From: an uncultured Muribaculaceae bacterium
GTDB taxonomy: Bacteria; Bacteroidota; Bacteroidia; Bacteroidales; Muribaculaceae
DNA length: 64,000 nt
Direction: 5' to 3'
NCBI GenBank assembly: GCA_947626355.1
Contig: CANQRV010000006.1
Coordinates: 1-64,000 of the forward strand
A program made the position numbers and the translations under genes. A model generated the notes under the pieces. The model was given only the letters and a program-made list of their open reading frames with translations, was not told the origin of the DNA and did not search any database. This document shows, one piece after another, positions 36,730 to 45,825 of this stretch. The number at the start of each line of letters is the position of its first letter. Within the stretch, counting starts at the first letter, position 1.

Positions 36730-38301
36730 CTACTCAATAATGAAACCGTCGATAGATCTGGTCTCGGAGGAGAAATTGACCCCTATCTTGAATATCTTGC
36801 GGCGGTCGGCCGCGAAGGGGGCGGCATAGTTCTTGCGGTTGATCTGGCCAATGGCCTCTCGAGCTGATTTATCGTATTTGAACTCGAATATGTAGATGAA
36901 CCTGTCGGTCTGCACCACGGCATCGCATCGTCCGTCGGAAGTGTGGTATTCAGCCCTGACATAGAACCCCATCAGAGTCAGCGTCAAGTAAATGACATTG
37001 TGGTAGTGCAGCTCGCAATCGGATATCATCTCGTAAGGATACCCGGCGAAGAGGGCCGAGAAGCGTCTCATGAAGGCCTCCGGTTCCCCGTTTCTGATAT
37101 CCGCCACGAAGCGCTTGAGGTCGAAAGCGGTCTTTCCTGTCTGCGACTCAGTGTATTTAGGCAGGATAAACTTCAGGAACGCTTCCTTGACCTCACGGTT
37201 AGGATAGTCGAGCACATATTCACGAAACTCACTGTCATATCCTTTGATTGTAAGGTATCCGCTCTGAAAGAGCACTGGTACTGTATCATCGGAGATCAGG
37301 CCGATGCTCCTGATTCTGTCGGAGGTGACTTCTTCACGCTCGAATTCCGTCAGGTCGGTGGCGTTGTCGTAAATTTTATCTGCCAGAAAAGAGGGAGTCC
37401 CTGTATCGAACCAGAAACTGCCGATCTCGCTTTTCTTCAGTGCGCTGAGGAGACTATATGGATTGTAGACGTCATTGAGGGCTGCACTGAAATGATAGCC
37501 GTCGTAATTTTCTCTCAGCATATCGAGAGCCCCCGGCAGGTCGGTATGGAGTTTTTTCGCCAATGTCTCGATTCCATATTTGAAATTAGTGGCGAGCTCT
37601 TCTGGAGTGATACCGCAGATGGTGGAGTAACGGTCGTCGAGCGTTATGTCTTCAAGATTGTTGAGATCGGAGAATATTGAGACCTTGCTGAACTTTGTCA
37701 CACCGGTGAGCATGGCGAACTGTATATCGGCATCGCAGCTTTTGAGTGCTCCATAGAATCCCTTGAGGGTCTTTCTGTATGAATCCTGGAGCGTTTTGTC
37801 GTCGGAAGTGGCCAGCAACGGCTTGTCGTATTCATCGACGAGAATGACGACCTTTTGTCCCGTCTTCTCATGAGCCTTGCGTATCAGCCAGACAAATCTT
37901 TCCTCCGGTGTTCTGTCGCTTTTATGCGTGCCAATCTGAGTCTCCCATACTTCAAGATGGGCATTCAGAATCTGCATGAGACTGCTGCGGTCTACATAGT
38001 CCTTGGCGTTCAGGTCGAGATGGAAAACGGGTCTGGACTCCCAGTCATCGGTCAGGGAGTCGATTGCGAGTCCCTTGAAAAGCTCGCGTTTTCCAAGGAA
38101 ATATGCCTCGATCGTAGATATGAGCAGGCTCTTACCGAACCGTCTCGGGCGGCTTAGGAAATAGTATTTACCGTCGGAGATCAGGTCATGGACATACATG
38201 GTCTTGTCGACATACAGCCAGTTGCCGGTTCTCATCTCCACGAAGCTCTGTACTCCGATAGGATATTTCATGGGCTCTTTAGAGCGATCCGGATTTGTCA
38301 T
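36730..38301 (-). CDS. AAA-ATPase-like / PD-(D/E)XK nuclease-like protein
   Basis: This protein of 523 residues (513 if the ATG at 38271 is used) joins an N-terminal AAA-ATPase-like domain to a C-terminal PD-(D/E)XK nuclease-like domain. The N-terminus reads YPIGVQSFVEMRTGNWLYVD, then Walker A RPRRFGKSLLIST and Walker B KVVILVDEYDKPLL. The C-terminus has DGRCDAVVQTDRFIYIFEFK, the D...ExK core. Such proteins occur in many paralogous copies in gut Bacteroidales and are suspected mobile-element or defence genes; function is not established. The gene converges with the secreted set and is divergent from cdd. Confidence 0.85.
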   Translation of the reverse strand: MTNPDRSKEPMKYPIGVQSFVEMRTGNWLYVDKTMYVHDLISDGKYYFLSRPRRFGKSLLISTIEAYFLGKRELFKGLAIDSLTDDWESRPVFHLDLNAKDYVDRSSLMQILNAHLEVWETQIGTHKSDRTPEERFVWLIRKAHEKTGQKVVILVDEYDKPLLATSDDKTLQDSYRKTLKGFYGALKSCDADIQFAMLTGVTKFSKVSIFSDLNNLEDITLDDRYSTICGITPEELATNFKYGIETLAKKLHTDLPGALDMLRENYDGYHFSAALNDVYNPYSLLSALKKSEIGSFWFDTGTPSFLADKIYDNATDLTEFEREEVTSDRIRSIGLISDDTVPVLFQSGYLTIKGYDSEFREYVLDYPNREVKEAFLKFILPKYTESQTGKTAFDLKRFVADIRNGEPEAFMRRFSALFAGYPYEMISDCELHYHNVIYLTLTLMGFYVRAEYHTSDGRCDAVVQTDRFIYIFEFKYDKSAREAIGQINRKNYAAPFAADRRKIFKIGVNFSSETRSIDGFIIE

Positions 38302-38396
38302 TACGATCAGAATTTGATATATAAACGCTTCGGTGGAGCAAAAGTAATAAAAACAATCGGTTGTGGCAATATTCAGAGATTTTTAGGGATGGAGTT

Positions 38397-38427
38397 TTGA
38401 AAAAAGGGAGGAAAATTGTTATTTTTG
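38397..38427 (+). promoter_or_regulatory. Promoter of cdd
   Basis: -33 TTTG (38397-38400), a 19-base spacer and -7 TATTTTTG (38420-38427). The predicted start near 38434 leaves a 50-base leader before the ATG at 38484. Confidence 0.75.
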
Positions 38428-38483
38428 CATATTGAACCGGTCGGCAGACTGATTCCGTTATTGTATTGAAAACAGCAAGGAAT

Positions 38484-38981
38484 ATGAAGGAAGTAAAGAT
38501 GACCACCGTGATAAAGGAATGCCGGGTAGAGGAGCTTGATGAAGAGCGCAGGCGTCTTGTGGAGCGAGCGCGGCAGGCTTCTCGCGGAGCCTACGCGCCA
38601 TATTCGCATTTTCATGTCGGAGCGGCGATACAGATGGCCGACGGAAGTGTGGTGGCCGGCAGCAATCAGGAGAACGCGGCCTATCCTTCGGGGATGTGTG
38701 CGGAGCGGACGGCGGCATATTATGCGTCGGCGTCCCATCCTGGGATGGCTATGAAGTGTATCGCCATCGCGGCATGGACACGCGAGGGCCATTCAGTGGA
38801 TGCCTCGGATGATGAGTGTTTCCAGAAGCATCCGATCAGTCCGTGCGGAGCATGCCGTCAGGCGCTGCTGGAATATGAGCATCTGCATGGAGATATCGAG
38901 GTGATACTCTACGGCCGCGACATCTGTTACATTTTCCCGTCGATCTCCTCGCTACTGCCATATTCTTTCACCGACTTCTGA
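38484..38981 (+). CDS. cdd: Cytidine deaminase
   Basis: This 165-residue zinc enzyme deaminates cytidine and deoxycytidine to (deoxy)uridine in pyrimidine salvage. The catalytic boxes are ENAAYPSGMCAERTA and ISPCGACRQALLEYE: the glutamate and the three cysteine ligands are present. I start at the ATG at 38484; the open frame extends to a TTG at 38466. The end converges with the small HicB-like gene, which ends nine bases away on the other strand. Confidence 0.93.
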   Translation: MKEVKMTTVIKECRVEELDEERRRLVERARQASRGAYAPYSHFHVGAAIQMADGSVVAGSNQENAAYPSGMCAERTAAYYASASHPGMAMKCIAIAAWTREGHSVDASDDECFQKHPISPCGACRQALLEYEHLHGDIEVILYGRDICYIFPSISSLLPYSFTDF

Positions 38982-38989
38982 TCTACACT

Positions 38990-39328
38990 TTATATGGCGG
39001 AAGGATGCTGTGAGAGCTCTTTAGAAAGGGATTTATTGATAAAGTCGTTGATGGTGGTACCTGCAGCAGCGGCAGCTACCTTTCCGTGCAGATCGGAAGG
39101 CATACGGAGCACGAGTTTTCCGCTATATGGTTTTGCGGGAGTGATGCCACGGCTTTCGCAGCTTGCGAGATAGTCATCAATTGCACCCTCGAAGTCAGTG
39201 CGGATCTCATCGATTGTCGTTCCTTCATAAGAGATAAGTGTGCCGCGGAGACCTTGCACCTTTCCGAAAAGGCAGTTATCCTCGTCGCTGTATTCGACGG
39301 AACCTGTATATCCTTTATATTTCAGCAT
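38990..39328 (-). CDS. HicB-like antitoxin-type protein
   Basis: This 112-residue protein has the HicB fold pattern at the N-terminus (YKGYTGSVEYSDEDNCLFGKV, then GTTIDEIRTDFEGAIDDYL). A C-terminal ribbon-helix-helix-like segment follows (VLRMPSDLHGKVAAAAAG, then INDFINKSL). HicB proteins normally neutralise a HicA toxin and bind their own promoter. No hicA is present; instead it overlaps by 14 bases the RelE/ParE-like gene upstream on the same strand. The ATG at 39328 is chosen over a TTG two codons earlier. Confidence 0.8.
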   Translation of the reverse strand: MLKYKGYTGSVEYSDEDNCLFGKVQGLRGTLISYEGTTIDEIRTDFEGAIDDYLASCESRGITPAKPYSGKLVLRMPSDLHGKVAAAAAGTTINDFINKSLSKELSQHPSAI

Positions 39329-39665
39329 TCCCAAACAACTGTTTAATTGCTTGCTGAATCAGCATTACATCAACAGTGGAATAATCGGCCTTATCATAAA
39401 TATCCATCAGATAGACGCGCCCTTCATTGGCGGCAACTACAATAGTATATGTAATCACTCTTGCACCGCCAGACTTTCCACGCCCTTTCGATGATATCGC
39501 CATTCGGATTTTCCGGATACCGGGACTTAATTCGTCTCCTTGTATAGGATTGGTTTCCAGTAAAGAAATCAAATCTTCCAGGTCTGACTTTAATGAACGA
39601 TGCCGTTTAGATAGCGTTTTGGCAGATTTCTCAAAACGGGAAGTTGTGATTATTTTAAAGCTCAT
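39315..39665 (-). CDS. RelE/ParE-superfamily toxin-like protein
   Basis: This 116-residue protein fits the RelE/ParE toxin family: FKIITTSRFEKSAKTLSKRH at the N-terminus, LSPGIRKIRMAISSKGRGKSGGARV in the middle and VYLMDIYDKAD near the end, a pattern close to the RelE/HigB group. Such toxins cut mRNA at the ribosome or poison gyrase. The basic central strand suggests RNA binding. It lies between a Phd-like gene, which it overlaps by 11 bases, and the HicB-like gene, so two antitoxin candidates flank one toxin. Confidence 0.82.
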   Translation of the reverse strand: MSFKIITTSRFEKSAKTLSKRHRSLKSDLEDLISLLETNPIQGDELSPGIRKIRMAISSKGRGKSGGARVITYTIVVAANEGRVYLMDIYDKADYSTVDVMLIQQAIKQLFGNAEI

Positions 39666-39888
39666 CGAGGAATGCTCTTGCGGATTTGGCAGGGAGTTTA
39701 CCTGACTCTATCAATTGAACTTCTTTCAATCCCTCGCATATCCGTGTTGTCAAAGTGTCTTCTTTGGTCACGGGCATTATCTTGAACATACCTATACGGG
39801 ATGAGAGAAGGATGGACTCTCCTCTTAATGCCTTAGTTAGGATTTTTGTTTGATTAGATCTGAAATCTCTTGCGCTTATAATCTCCAT
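39655..39888 (-). CDS. Phd/YefM-like antitoxin
   Basis: This 77-residue protein is first in the three-gene unit. MEIISARDFRSNQTKILTKA and the following LLSSRIGMFKIMPV fit the Phd/YefM DNA-binding fold. The C-terminal tail (KLPAKSARAFLDEL) would wrap the toxin. The start at 39888 is the ATG of the recognisable domain; the open frame runs on upstream through the 23-base tandem repeats, which are unlikely to be coding. Confidence 0.8.
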   Translation of the reverse strand: MEIISARDFRSNQTKILTKALRGESILLSSRIGMFKIMPVTKEDTLTTRICEGLKEVQLIESGKLPAKSARAFLDEL

Positions 39889-39972
39889 ATCTTGAATTTT
39901 TGTGCAAATATAGTAAATGGTATCCAATTTGGTATTTATGTTAATGATAATTAACATTAAAAAGATGTTTTC

Positions 39973-40064
39973 GCCAAGCTGCCGAATGAAAACTGGCCAA
40001 ACTACCGAACGAAAATCGGCCAAACTACCGAATGAAAACCGGCCAAACTGTCGAATGAATAAAG
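39973..40064. repeat. Four 23-base tandem repeats
   Basis: Units start at 39973, 39996, 40019 and 40042, with consensus GCCAAACTACCGAATGAAAA plus three bases. They lie just upstream of the toxin-antitoxin unit and next to a terminator. A related half-unit (AACTGTCGAATGAA) recurs at 41580 beside another terminator. Confidence 0.9.
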
Positions 40065-40066
40065 AA

Positions 40067-40095
40067 TGATGCCGCGGGGGCCCCTGCGGCATCAT
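40067..40095 (-). terminator. Terminator downstream of the cargo A remnant
   Basis: ATGATGCCGCGGGG pairs with CCCCTGCGGCATCAT across a short centre. On the minus strand it is followed by TCTTTATT. It resembles the 41602 terminator in its GATGCCGC/GCGGCATC arms. Confidence 0.7.
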
Positions 40096-40113
40096 TACGT
40101 ATAGGAATACTAC

Positions 40114-40629
40114 TTATTTTATTATGACCTTTTGGCATTTGTTGCCGTAGGTTACGATGTAGATTCCAGGTGCGAGATCGGTATGCGAGATTTCTACGCC
40201 ATGCATATTGAAGATTAGAGCCGAATCCGGTGCTATTATACTGTTGCCTTCCACTTTTATTATGCCCTCGTCGGAATCGATGTCATCAACGCCGAGCGGT
40301 TCCTCTACACGGAAGGCGGGACGGATGGTCTGCGACTGCCATGCGCCGAATTCATCCTCCACATAAATCCTCAGGTCATACCACTTGTTGGCACTCGGCT
40401 TATTGATATTCGCGAGACTGCCTCTGAAGAAGTGTCCCCATCCGGGCATATAGAAAAGCTCCGGCACTTCATTCATCTCGATTGGTTCCCAATCGTCGGT
40501 GTTGGAGGGTGCCCACTCCGCTTTGGCTACGGCGATATCGCCGGTGGTATAGTATGTGGCTTTTTTCTTATCAGACTCCGAGGATACTTCAATCGGAGCC
40601 ATGGCGTAGAATTCGATGGTCCCTTCATC
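40114..40629 (-). pseudogene. 3' remnant of a T9SS cargo gene (module A)
   Basis: Only about the last 170 codons remain. They align by eye with the end of the 41678-43783 product: VPELFYMPGWGHFFRGSLA against VPELFYSPGYGYFFRGSLA, then PAFRVEEPLGV and a T9SS tail (FNMHGVEISH, LAPGIYIVTYGNKCQKVIIK). Homology starts abruptly with DEGTIEF next to an in-frame TGA near 40629. No signal peptide or promoter remains, so the protein should not be made or exported. The head-to-head neighbour is a similarly beheaded regulator, which points to one deletion. Confidence 0.85.
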
Positions 40630-41542
40630 TCATGATCTTCTTGTGTGCTGCCGGTGGAGTGAGGGCAATTTCTATATGAGGAGAGGAATGACGGAGAAGT
40701 CGGATTCCATAATGAGACTTCTGCTGCCGGAGGCATCATATCTGGATCATCCGGTCAGAAAGAACATCCTTTACGACAATTCGCTCCGTCTGGAGCGGAT
40801 AGGAGAGACCGGCAGTGCGCTTGCATTGACAAGACAGTTGATGGCATACGACGACAGTATGGCTAATGTTGTCGGTAAAAATGAGTTTATCAAGGCGGAA
40901 TCTCGTCAGCAGATCGCGCGGTATGCGGAAAAGGCAAACCGTGACAAGCTGGAGAAGAAGCTTATGGCGGGGATTGGGATTGCAGGGTTGTCGCTCGTGG
41001 CGTTGATACTCTATATCATACTGAATTCACGGATTAAGAGGGAGAAACGTCGTAAGGATGAGGTTGAATCGGAATCGAAGAGGAGACTGGAGCTGATGGA
41101 GAAAGGGAGGCGCGAGATGATGAGTGTCGGTCTGGCAATGACGGAGAAGGACAAGGTGCTTGAGGCTGTGCTGTCGGATATAGAGCGGATGGAGAAGGAA
41201 AGGCTCATCGCAGGGGATGTTGCCCAGAAGATAAAGACCAATATCCGGTTGCATTTCAATCGGGAAGAAGAGAGGGACAATTGCAAGCACATCCTCACCA
41301 ACAGCTCTCCGCGGTTTATGGATTATCTCAGAAGCCATTATCCGGAACTTACGGAAGGCGACATCAAGATGGCGTGTTATATCCAGGCCGGTATGACGGC
41401 GAAGCAGATAGCCAATATGCTTCTGATCCAGCCTTCGAGCGTGAAGATGAACCGGCACCGGCTCCGCAGCAGGCTTCATCTTTCTCCAGAAGAGAGCCTT
41501 GAAGGAGCTCTCACCCGCATCGTATGCCAGCTTGAGTCTTAG
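40630..41542 (+). pseudogene. 3' remnant of a TPR-HTH regulator gene (module A)
   Basis: About 300 codons remain of a regulator like that at 44066. Present are the end of the TPR region, one membrane helix (AGIGIAGLSLVALILYIIL, about 40967-41025), a coiled coil and a complete C-terminal HTH (YPELTEGDIKMACYIQ, MTAKQIANMLLIQPSSV). Missing are the signal peptide and most of the sensor domain. The open frame continues to an ATG at 40616 but those first codons belong to the cargo remnant on the other strand. If expressed at all, it would be an HTH with a membrane helix and no sensor. Confidence 0.85.
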
Positions 41543-41601
41543 GATTAGTAAATGAGGTTTGCTTTTTAGCTCTGTTACAAACTGTCGAATGAAGAAAATG
41601 A

Positions 41602-41634
41602 AGATGCCGCAGGCAACACCCACGGCATCTTTTA
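41602..41634. terminator. Bidirectional terminator between modules A and B
   Basis: AGATGCCG (41602-41609) pairs with CGGCATCT (41623-41630). T-rich tails follow on both strands (TTTAAT on plus, TCATTTTC on minus), serving the convergent regulator remnant and cargo B. Confidence 0.7.
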
Positions 41635-41677
41635 ATATAGGTCAGGAATTGACCGTTGTTTTCACTACTGCTTTTCT

Positions 41678-43783
41678 TTATCTGATCACCACTTTTTCGG
41701 AGGCGTTGCCGTTGGAGATGATGTAGAGGCCGGGAGCAAGACCGGCTGGGGAGCACTGACGACCGTCCATGTTGTAGACACGGGCGTTCTTGCCGAGAGT
41801 GATGTTGCGGCCATCGATGGTATAGAAAAGGTCAGAGTCGGCGTTGATGCTGCTGACGCCAGTGCGCTCCTCGATATGGAAAGCCGGGGAGATCACCTGT
41901 TGGATGGAGGCGCCGGCGGCGTTGGTGGCGGTAAGGCGGAGGTCAAACCATCCGTCGATGGAGGGACGGTCGATTGAAGCGAGGCTTCCGCGGAAGAAGT
42001 AGCCGTAGCCTGGTGAGTAGAAGAGCTCGGGCACCTCGGCAACCTCGATGGGAAGGAAGTCTGAGCTGCCATGAGGCGCGTATTCTGCTTTCACGCTCTC
42101 CACATCATGGATTGGGAAATGTACCATCTGGGCTGCCTCATTATATTCGACCGAGAAGTCGGCGACAGTGAACTCAATCACACCGTCGGCAGATTTCTCG
42201 AAGCGATCGGCAACCTTGTCATCGGTGTCACGGAACTGGAGGCTTGTGAACGTAGGTGCGAAACCATTGCCTTTGTTGGCGTTCCATCTGATTACGGCTG
42301 TATTGCAGCCGGGTATCTCGCCGTCGATGAGCACGTTCTTCATGGTGATTTCCGCGCGGTTGTCGGCACCGTCGATCCAGTCGACGCCCCATGGAAGGTC
42401 GCTGCGCGAGGAGCAGATCAACTTGTCGTTGGCGTAGATTTTGATGTCGCTTGTGGGGCCTCCGAGCTGCTGAATCAGTTCCTTGTCGTCCATAACGTCG
42501 TAAATGTTGAAATCATCAATGCTTAGGGTTTCGCCATATCTACCCTTGTAGGTATAGAAGAAGCCGCTCAAGTCAGTCGAAGCCATGAGGAGAGGAGTGC
42601 AGTTGCCGATCTGTTTGGCCTGGATCTCGCCGGAGTAACGGGAGAAGGGATTGCTGACCTGCACGAAATCGGGTGTGGAGGCGAAGGAAGTGAGTCTGTT
42701 GCCGGTGACGAAATTGACACCAATCTGTTCGAGACCGTTCTCACCACGCTTCAGAGGCATGCCAGTGACGGAAGAGTCATCACCCGAGAAGACGTCTCCC
42801 GAAGGCATCATCATCATCTCGACCAGATCGAATCTGTCTTCAGGAGCCCAGATGGCTATTTTCCCCGAATTGCATTTCATGTCGAATACACCGAGCCCAT
42901 TTGGTCCCCACCATTCACCCCTCACCATGATGCCGCCGCTGATGAAAGTATAGTTGTCTTCGGCGCCAAGGTTTGCGTAGTATTCTGCATTGGCGATGTT
43001 GAGTGGTGTTGGCATCACTGTCTGCTCATTGGTCTGCCATCCTTCGGAAGATGTCGGGCCGCATATCTCCTTGTTGTAGTCCACAGGGATTATGTAGCCG
43101 GAGCCTTCCGTCTCGGCACCGATCATATCGGCACGGACGATGGTGAAAGGACTGTCGGGCATGTTGGTCGACATGATATAGTTGCATTCCATATATGCTA
43201 TGGTGCCACCGATCCATGCCATGTAGCCGTTGTGGAATATGAAGTCGAAGAACATGCCACAGGTGCAGTTGCTTGGTTCTGTGTAGGAGGGAAGTGTGAG
43301 CTTCTCACCGTTGGAGTCAGTGTGCTGGATTCTGGTAGAGTATATGGCGTCGGCCACGTCAAACTCAAGATCGGGCATACCCTCCTTCACCTCCACGGCC
43401 GCCTCGCATAGGATGATTCTCTCGGCAGCGGCATCTTCGTCGATGATGGCGAGGAAATCGTAGGTGCCGGCAGGCAGGGCAATGCCGTATTCTGTGTCGG
43501 AAAGCGCCTCACCTTCATATCGGCCGTCTTCCTGCACGTCGACAGGCACGGCTAAGAAGGAGAATACGGTTTGGAGGCGTGAGGAATCCAGAGTGAAATT
43601 TGCATGCACTTCTACGCCGCTTGCACGTGTGAGGCGCGGTGTCTGGGGAAGGTCGTAGCTTTTCTTCGCCAGCTGCAGGTAGGCGTTTGATGACGGGGTG
43701 CCCGCAACCTTTATGGGCGTTGTCTGGGCAGTGGCGCCCATGCTGAGGATGGCGCCCATGAGAAGGGTAATGATTTTTTTCAT
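41678..43783 (-). CDS. T9SS cargo of module B, secreted multidomain protein
   Basis: This 701-residue protein has a signal peptide ending ATA-Q (about residue 19). Residues 45-135 form a beta domain that includes LPAGTYDFLAIIDED. The middle has several segments rich in Trp, Asn and Gly without a known motif. Near residue 545 is LQFRDTDDKVADRFEKSADG, a segment shared with its paralogues. The end carries VPELFYSPGYGYFFRGSLA and the T9SS signal (VYNMDGRQCS, LAPGLYIISNGNASEKVVIR). No catalytic triad is visible, so binding or structural roles are more likely. It is divergent from the regulator at 44066 across 282 bases with a promoter on each strand. Confidence 0.8.
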   Translation of the reverse strand: MKKIITLLMGAILSMGATAQTTPIKVAGTPSSNAYLQLAKKSYDLPQTPRLTRASGVEVHANFTLDSSRLQTVFSFLAVPVDVQEDGRYEGEALSDTEYGIALPAGTYDFLAIIDEDAAAERIILCEAAVEVKEGMPDLEFDVADAIYSTRIQHTDSNGEKLTLPSYTEPSNCTCGMFFDFIFHNGYMAWIGGTIAYMECNYIMSTNMPDSPFTIVRADMIGAETEGSGYIIPVDYNKEICGPTSSEGWQTNEQTVMPTPLNIANAEYYANLGAEDNYTFISGGIMVRGEWWGPNGLGVFDMKCNSGKIAIWAPEDRFDLVEMMMMPSGDVFSGDDSSVTGMPLKRGENGLEQIGVNFVTGNRLTSFASTPDFVQVSNPFSRYSGEIQAKQIGNCTPLLMASTDLSGFFYTYKGRYGETLSIDDFNIYDVMDDKELIQQLGGPTSDIKIYANDKLICSSRSDLPWGVDWIDGADNRAEITMKNVLIDGEIPGCNTAVIRWNANKGNGFAPTFTSLQFRDTDDKVADRFEKSADGVIEFTVADFSVEYNEAAQMVHFPIHDVESVKAEYAPHGSSDFLPIEVAEVPELFYSPGYGYFFRGSLASIDRPSIDGWFDLRLTATNAAGASIQQVISPAFHIEERTGVSSINADSDLFYTIDGRNITLGKNARVYNMDGRQCSPAGLAPGLYIISNGNASEKVVIR

Positions 43784-43810
43784 ACGTCAGATTGTTTTAA
43801 AAGTGACGTA

Positions 43811-43841
43811 CAAAGGTAACCTGCAAGGCTCAGAGCTCAAA
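43811..43841 (-). promoter_or_regulatory. Promoter of cargo B
   Basis: On the minus strand, -7 TACCTTTG (43811-43818) and -33 TTTG (43838-43841) with a 19-base spacer, just upstream of the start at 43783. Confidence 0.8.
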
Positions 43842-44006
43842 ATATTCGACCTCTACAAAACCTCTACATGTGTAAAATATCGCTAAGTTTCTAATAATCA
43901 AAAATTATGAAGCAAGCGTAGGGAGTAGAGCCCCCTCCCTGTTGTTAGGGCTTGTCTACAAGAAATGCACATCAATCGACTTGATTTCAAGAAAAGCGGC
44001 CGATGA

Positions 44007-44038
44007 TTTGGCAGATTGATTCTTAATCCGTACCTTTG
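44007..44038 (+). promoter_or_regulatory. Promoter of regulator B
   Basis: -33 TTTG (44007-44010), a 20-base spacer and -7 TACCTTTG (44031-44038). It fixes the regulator start at 44066. The -7 element is the same as that of the divergent cargo gene. Confidence 0.8.
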
Positions 44039-44065
44039 CCCGCATCATTTCACGCGTTTAAAACG

Positions 44066-45766
44066 ATGCAACCACACAAATTGCCACATATATCCATATG
44101 GCTCTCCATCCTGCTGTGCTGTCTGCTGCTTGCGGCCTGCGGGCACGAGCCCGAGCGTCTGTCTCCTCTTGGATGGCCCAAGGTGTCGCCGGAGGTAGAC
44201 TCGCTCACATTATCCATAGAGCGGCTGATGATCAACGACGAGAACGCCGATTCGGTAGAGGTGTTCAACGGCCGACTGAAGCAGCTGGCATCGGCTTCGC
44301 GTCCGGAGCTTCACCTTCAGGAGCGGGCGATGCTCTTCGAGACCGGCATCCTGAGTATCCGTCTTCAGAAAAAGGAAGCGCTCGACATCATATCGCATCT
44401 GGAAACGGAAGTGGACTCCATCGGCGACCCTTACCTGTACAACAGGGTGAAGACGCGCCGCTGGATAGTGGACAGCATCGATGATTACAGCATCCACAAG
44501 CGGCTTCTCTCGCAGATCGACTATTACGCCGGAATAGGCGACAGTGTGATGCTGGCGTGCGACTATATCCATCTCGCCCAGCGATATATGAATGTGGGGG
44601 AGGCGGCTCTCGCATATGAATGCTCGCAGAAGGCCGACTCTCTGTTGGAGATGGTGGGCTACGACGAGACAAAGCTGAAAAACAACATCAACCTAATCGT
44701 GGAGCTCAACCGCCTCGGGCGCGAGGAGGAGCGCGACAGTCTTGTGGCGCGTCTGCTGCGTGACGGGCGCCACAAAGACAATCTGAAATATTATACGGCA
44801 CTGCTGGTGAACGCCTATTCCTTCTCGGGGGATGCGACACTTCTACGCAGGGCTTATGAGCTGTTGAAGGGAGACAGTCTTTTTTTCAGCCGCACAGCCA
44901 TAATCGAGGCGATGCTCGGCGAGGAGGAGCTGGCGCAGGGAAACCTTGACTCAGCCCGGTGGTATTCCGGAGAAGCGATGGTGAAGCTCGATCTGGTGAG
45001 AGACATGAGCCACCGGGCGGAGATATGCCGGATAGCCTACGAGCTCGACAGTGTGGCGGGCGACAACCACAACGCCCTTGTCCATTACAGGATGATGAAG
45101 GAGGCCGAAGACCGCGGACGCATGGAGTCGAATCCGATGGAGACGGCACGGATACAGTATCAGCTTCTGGCCGAGAACGAACGTCAGGCCCAGGCGCATC
45201 ACCGTCGTGTGACGCTTCTGCATACGGTAGTGGGCATTCTCACGCTGGCGTTGGCGGCGGGCGGAGTAATCATATTATTGTTGCTGAGGAGCCGGCGCCT
45301 CACCCGGCGCATGCTCAAGGCGGAGCGCGAGCGCGACAGCAGCTACCGCAAGGCGGCGCTGTCGATGATCAAGGCCACGGAAAAGGAGAGCCGTCTGCGC
45401 GAGATGGCGGAGATTGTAAGGAACAAGAAGGATGAGGGCGAGATCACGGAGCGGCATGCCGGCGAGATCATCTCGTCGCTGAAGGTGAATATCGCCGACT
45501 CCACCGACTGGAACAGCTTTCTGGAGGTCTTCTCGGGGATACATCCCGATTTCGTGAAGCGCCTCACCACGGATTATCCGAAGCTATCGCAGAAGCAGGT
45601 GCAGCTGTGCTGCTACATGAAGATGGGCCTCGACACGGCGCAGATCGCGCGGATCATGTCGGTGAAGCCGGAGACGGTGTGGCAGAGCCGCTGGCGGCTG
45701 AAGCGCACTCTCGGCCTCGACAGCGACGACTCACTGCTGGCCATGCTCCGCACCATCGACACCTAG
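44066..45766 (+). CDS. Membrane-tethered TPR-HTH transcription regulator, module B
   Basis: This 566-residue regulator has lipobox LLAAC (about residues 19-23). A helical sensor region covers about 35-375 with TPR-like units (YIHLAQRYMNVGEAALAYEC). One membrane helix lies at about 383-406, then a coiled coil (RMLKAERERDSSYRK). The C-terminal HTH is YPKLSQKQVQLCCYMKMGLD, AQIARIMSVKPETVW. The start at 44066 follows the promoter; the ORF's earlier start codon at 44036 lies inside the -7 element. By position it should control the divergent cargo at 41678-43783. No phosphorelay domains are present. Confidence 0.82.
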   Translation: MQPHKLPHISIWLSILLCCLLLAACGHEPERLSPLGWPKVSPEVDSLTLSIERLMINDENADSVEVFNGRLKQLASASRPELHLQERAMLFETGILSIRLQKKEALDIISHLETEVDSIGDPYLYNRVKTRRWIVDSIDDYSIHKRLLSQIDYYAGIGDSVMLACDYIHLAQRYMNVGEAALAYECSQKADSLLEMVGYDETKLKNNINLIVELNRLGREEERDSLVARLLRDGRHKDNLKYYTALLVNAYSFSGDATLLRRAYELLKGDSLFFSRTAIIEAMLGEEELAQGNLDSARWYSGEAMVKLDLVRDMSHRAEICRIAYELDSVAGDNHNALVHYRMMKEAEDRGRMESNPMETARIQYQLLAENERQAQAHHRRVTLLHTVVGILTLALAAGGVIILLLLRSRRLTRRMLKAERERDSSYRKAALSMIKATEKESRLREMAEIVRNKKDEGEITERHAGEIISSLKVNIADSTDWNSFLEVFSGIHPDFVKRLTTDYPKLSQKQVQLCCYMKMGLDTAQIARIMSVKPETVWQSRWRLKRTLGLDSDDSLLAMLRTIDT

Positions 45767-45825
45767 GAGTGAGAGAGACAACCTGCAATTCGCTGGGACA
45801 GAGGTGAGACTGGTTCTTCACCCCG

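Noticed and set aside
39973..40064. CRISPR array
   Set aside because: Units are contiguous 23-mers with no spacers, and no cas genes are nearby.
39889..40095. N-terminal extension of the Phd-like protein
   Set aside because: The extension reads through the 23-base tandem repeats and gives a repetitive FIRQFGRF-type sequence; the recognisable domain starts at 39888.
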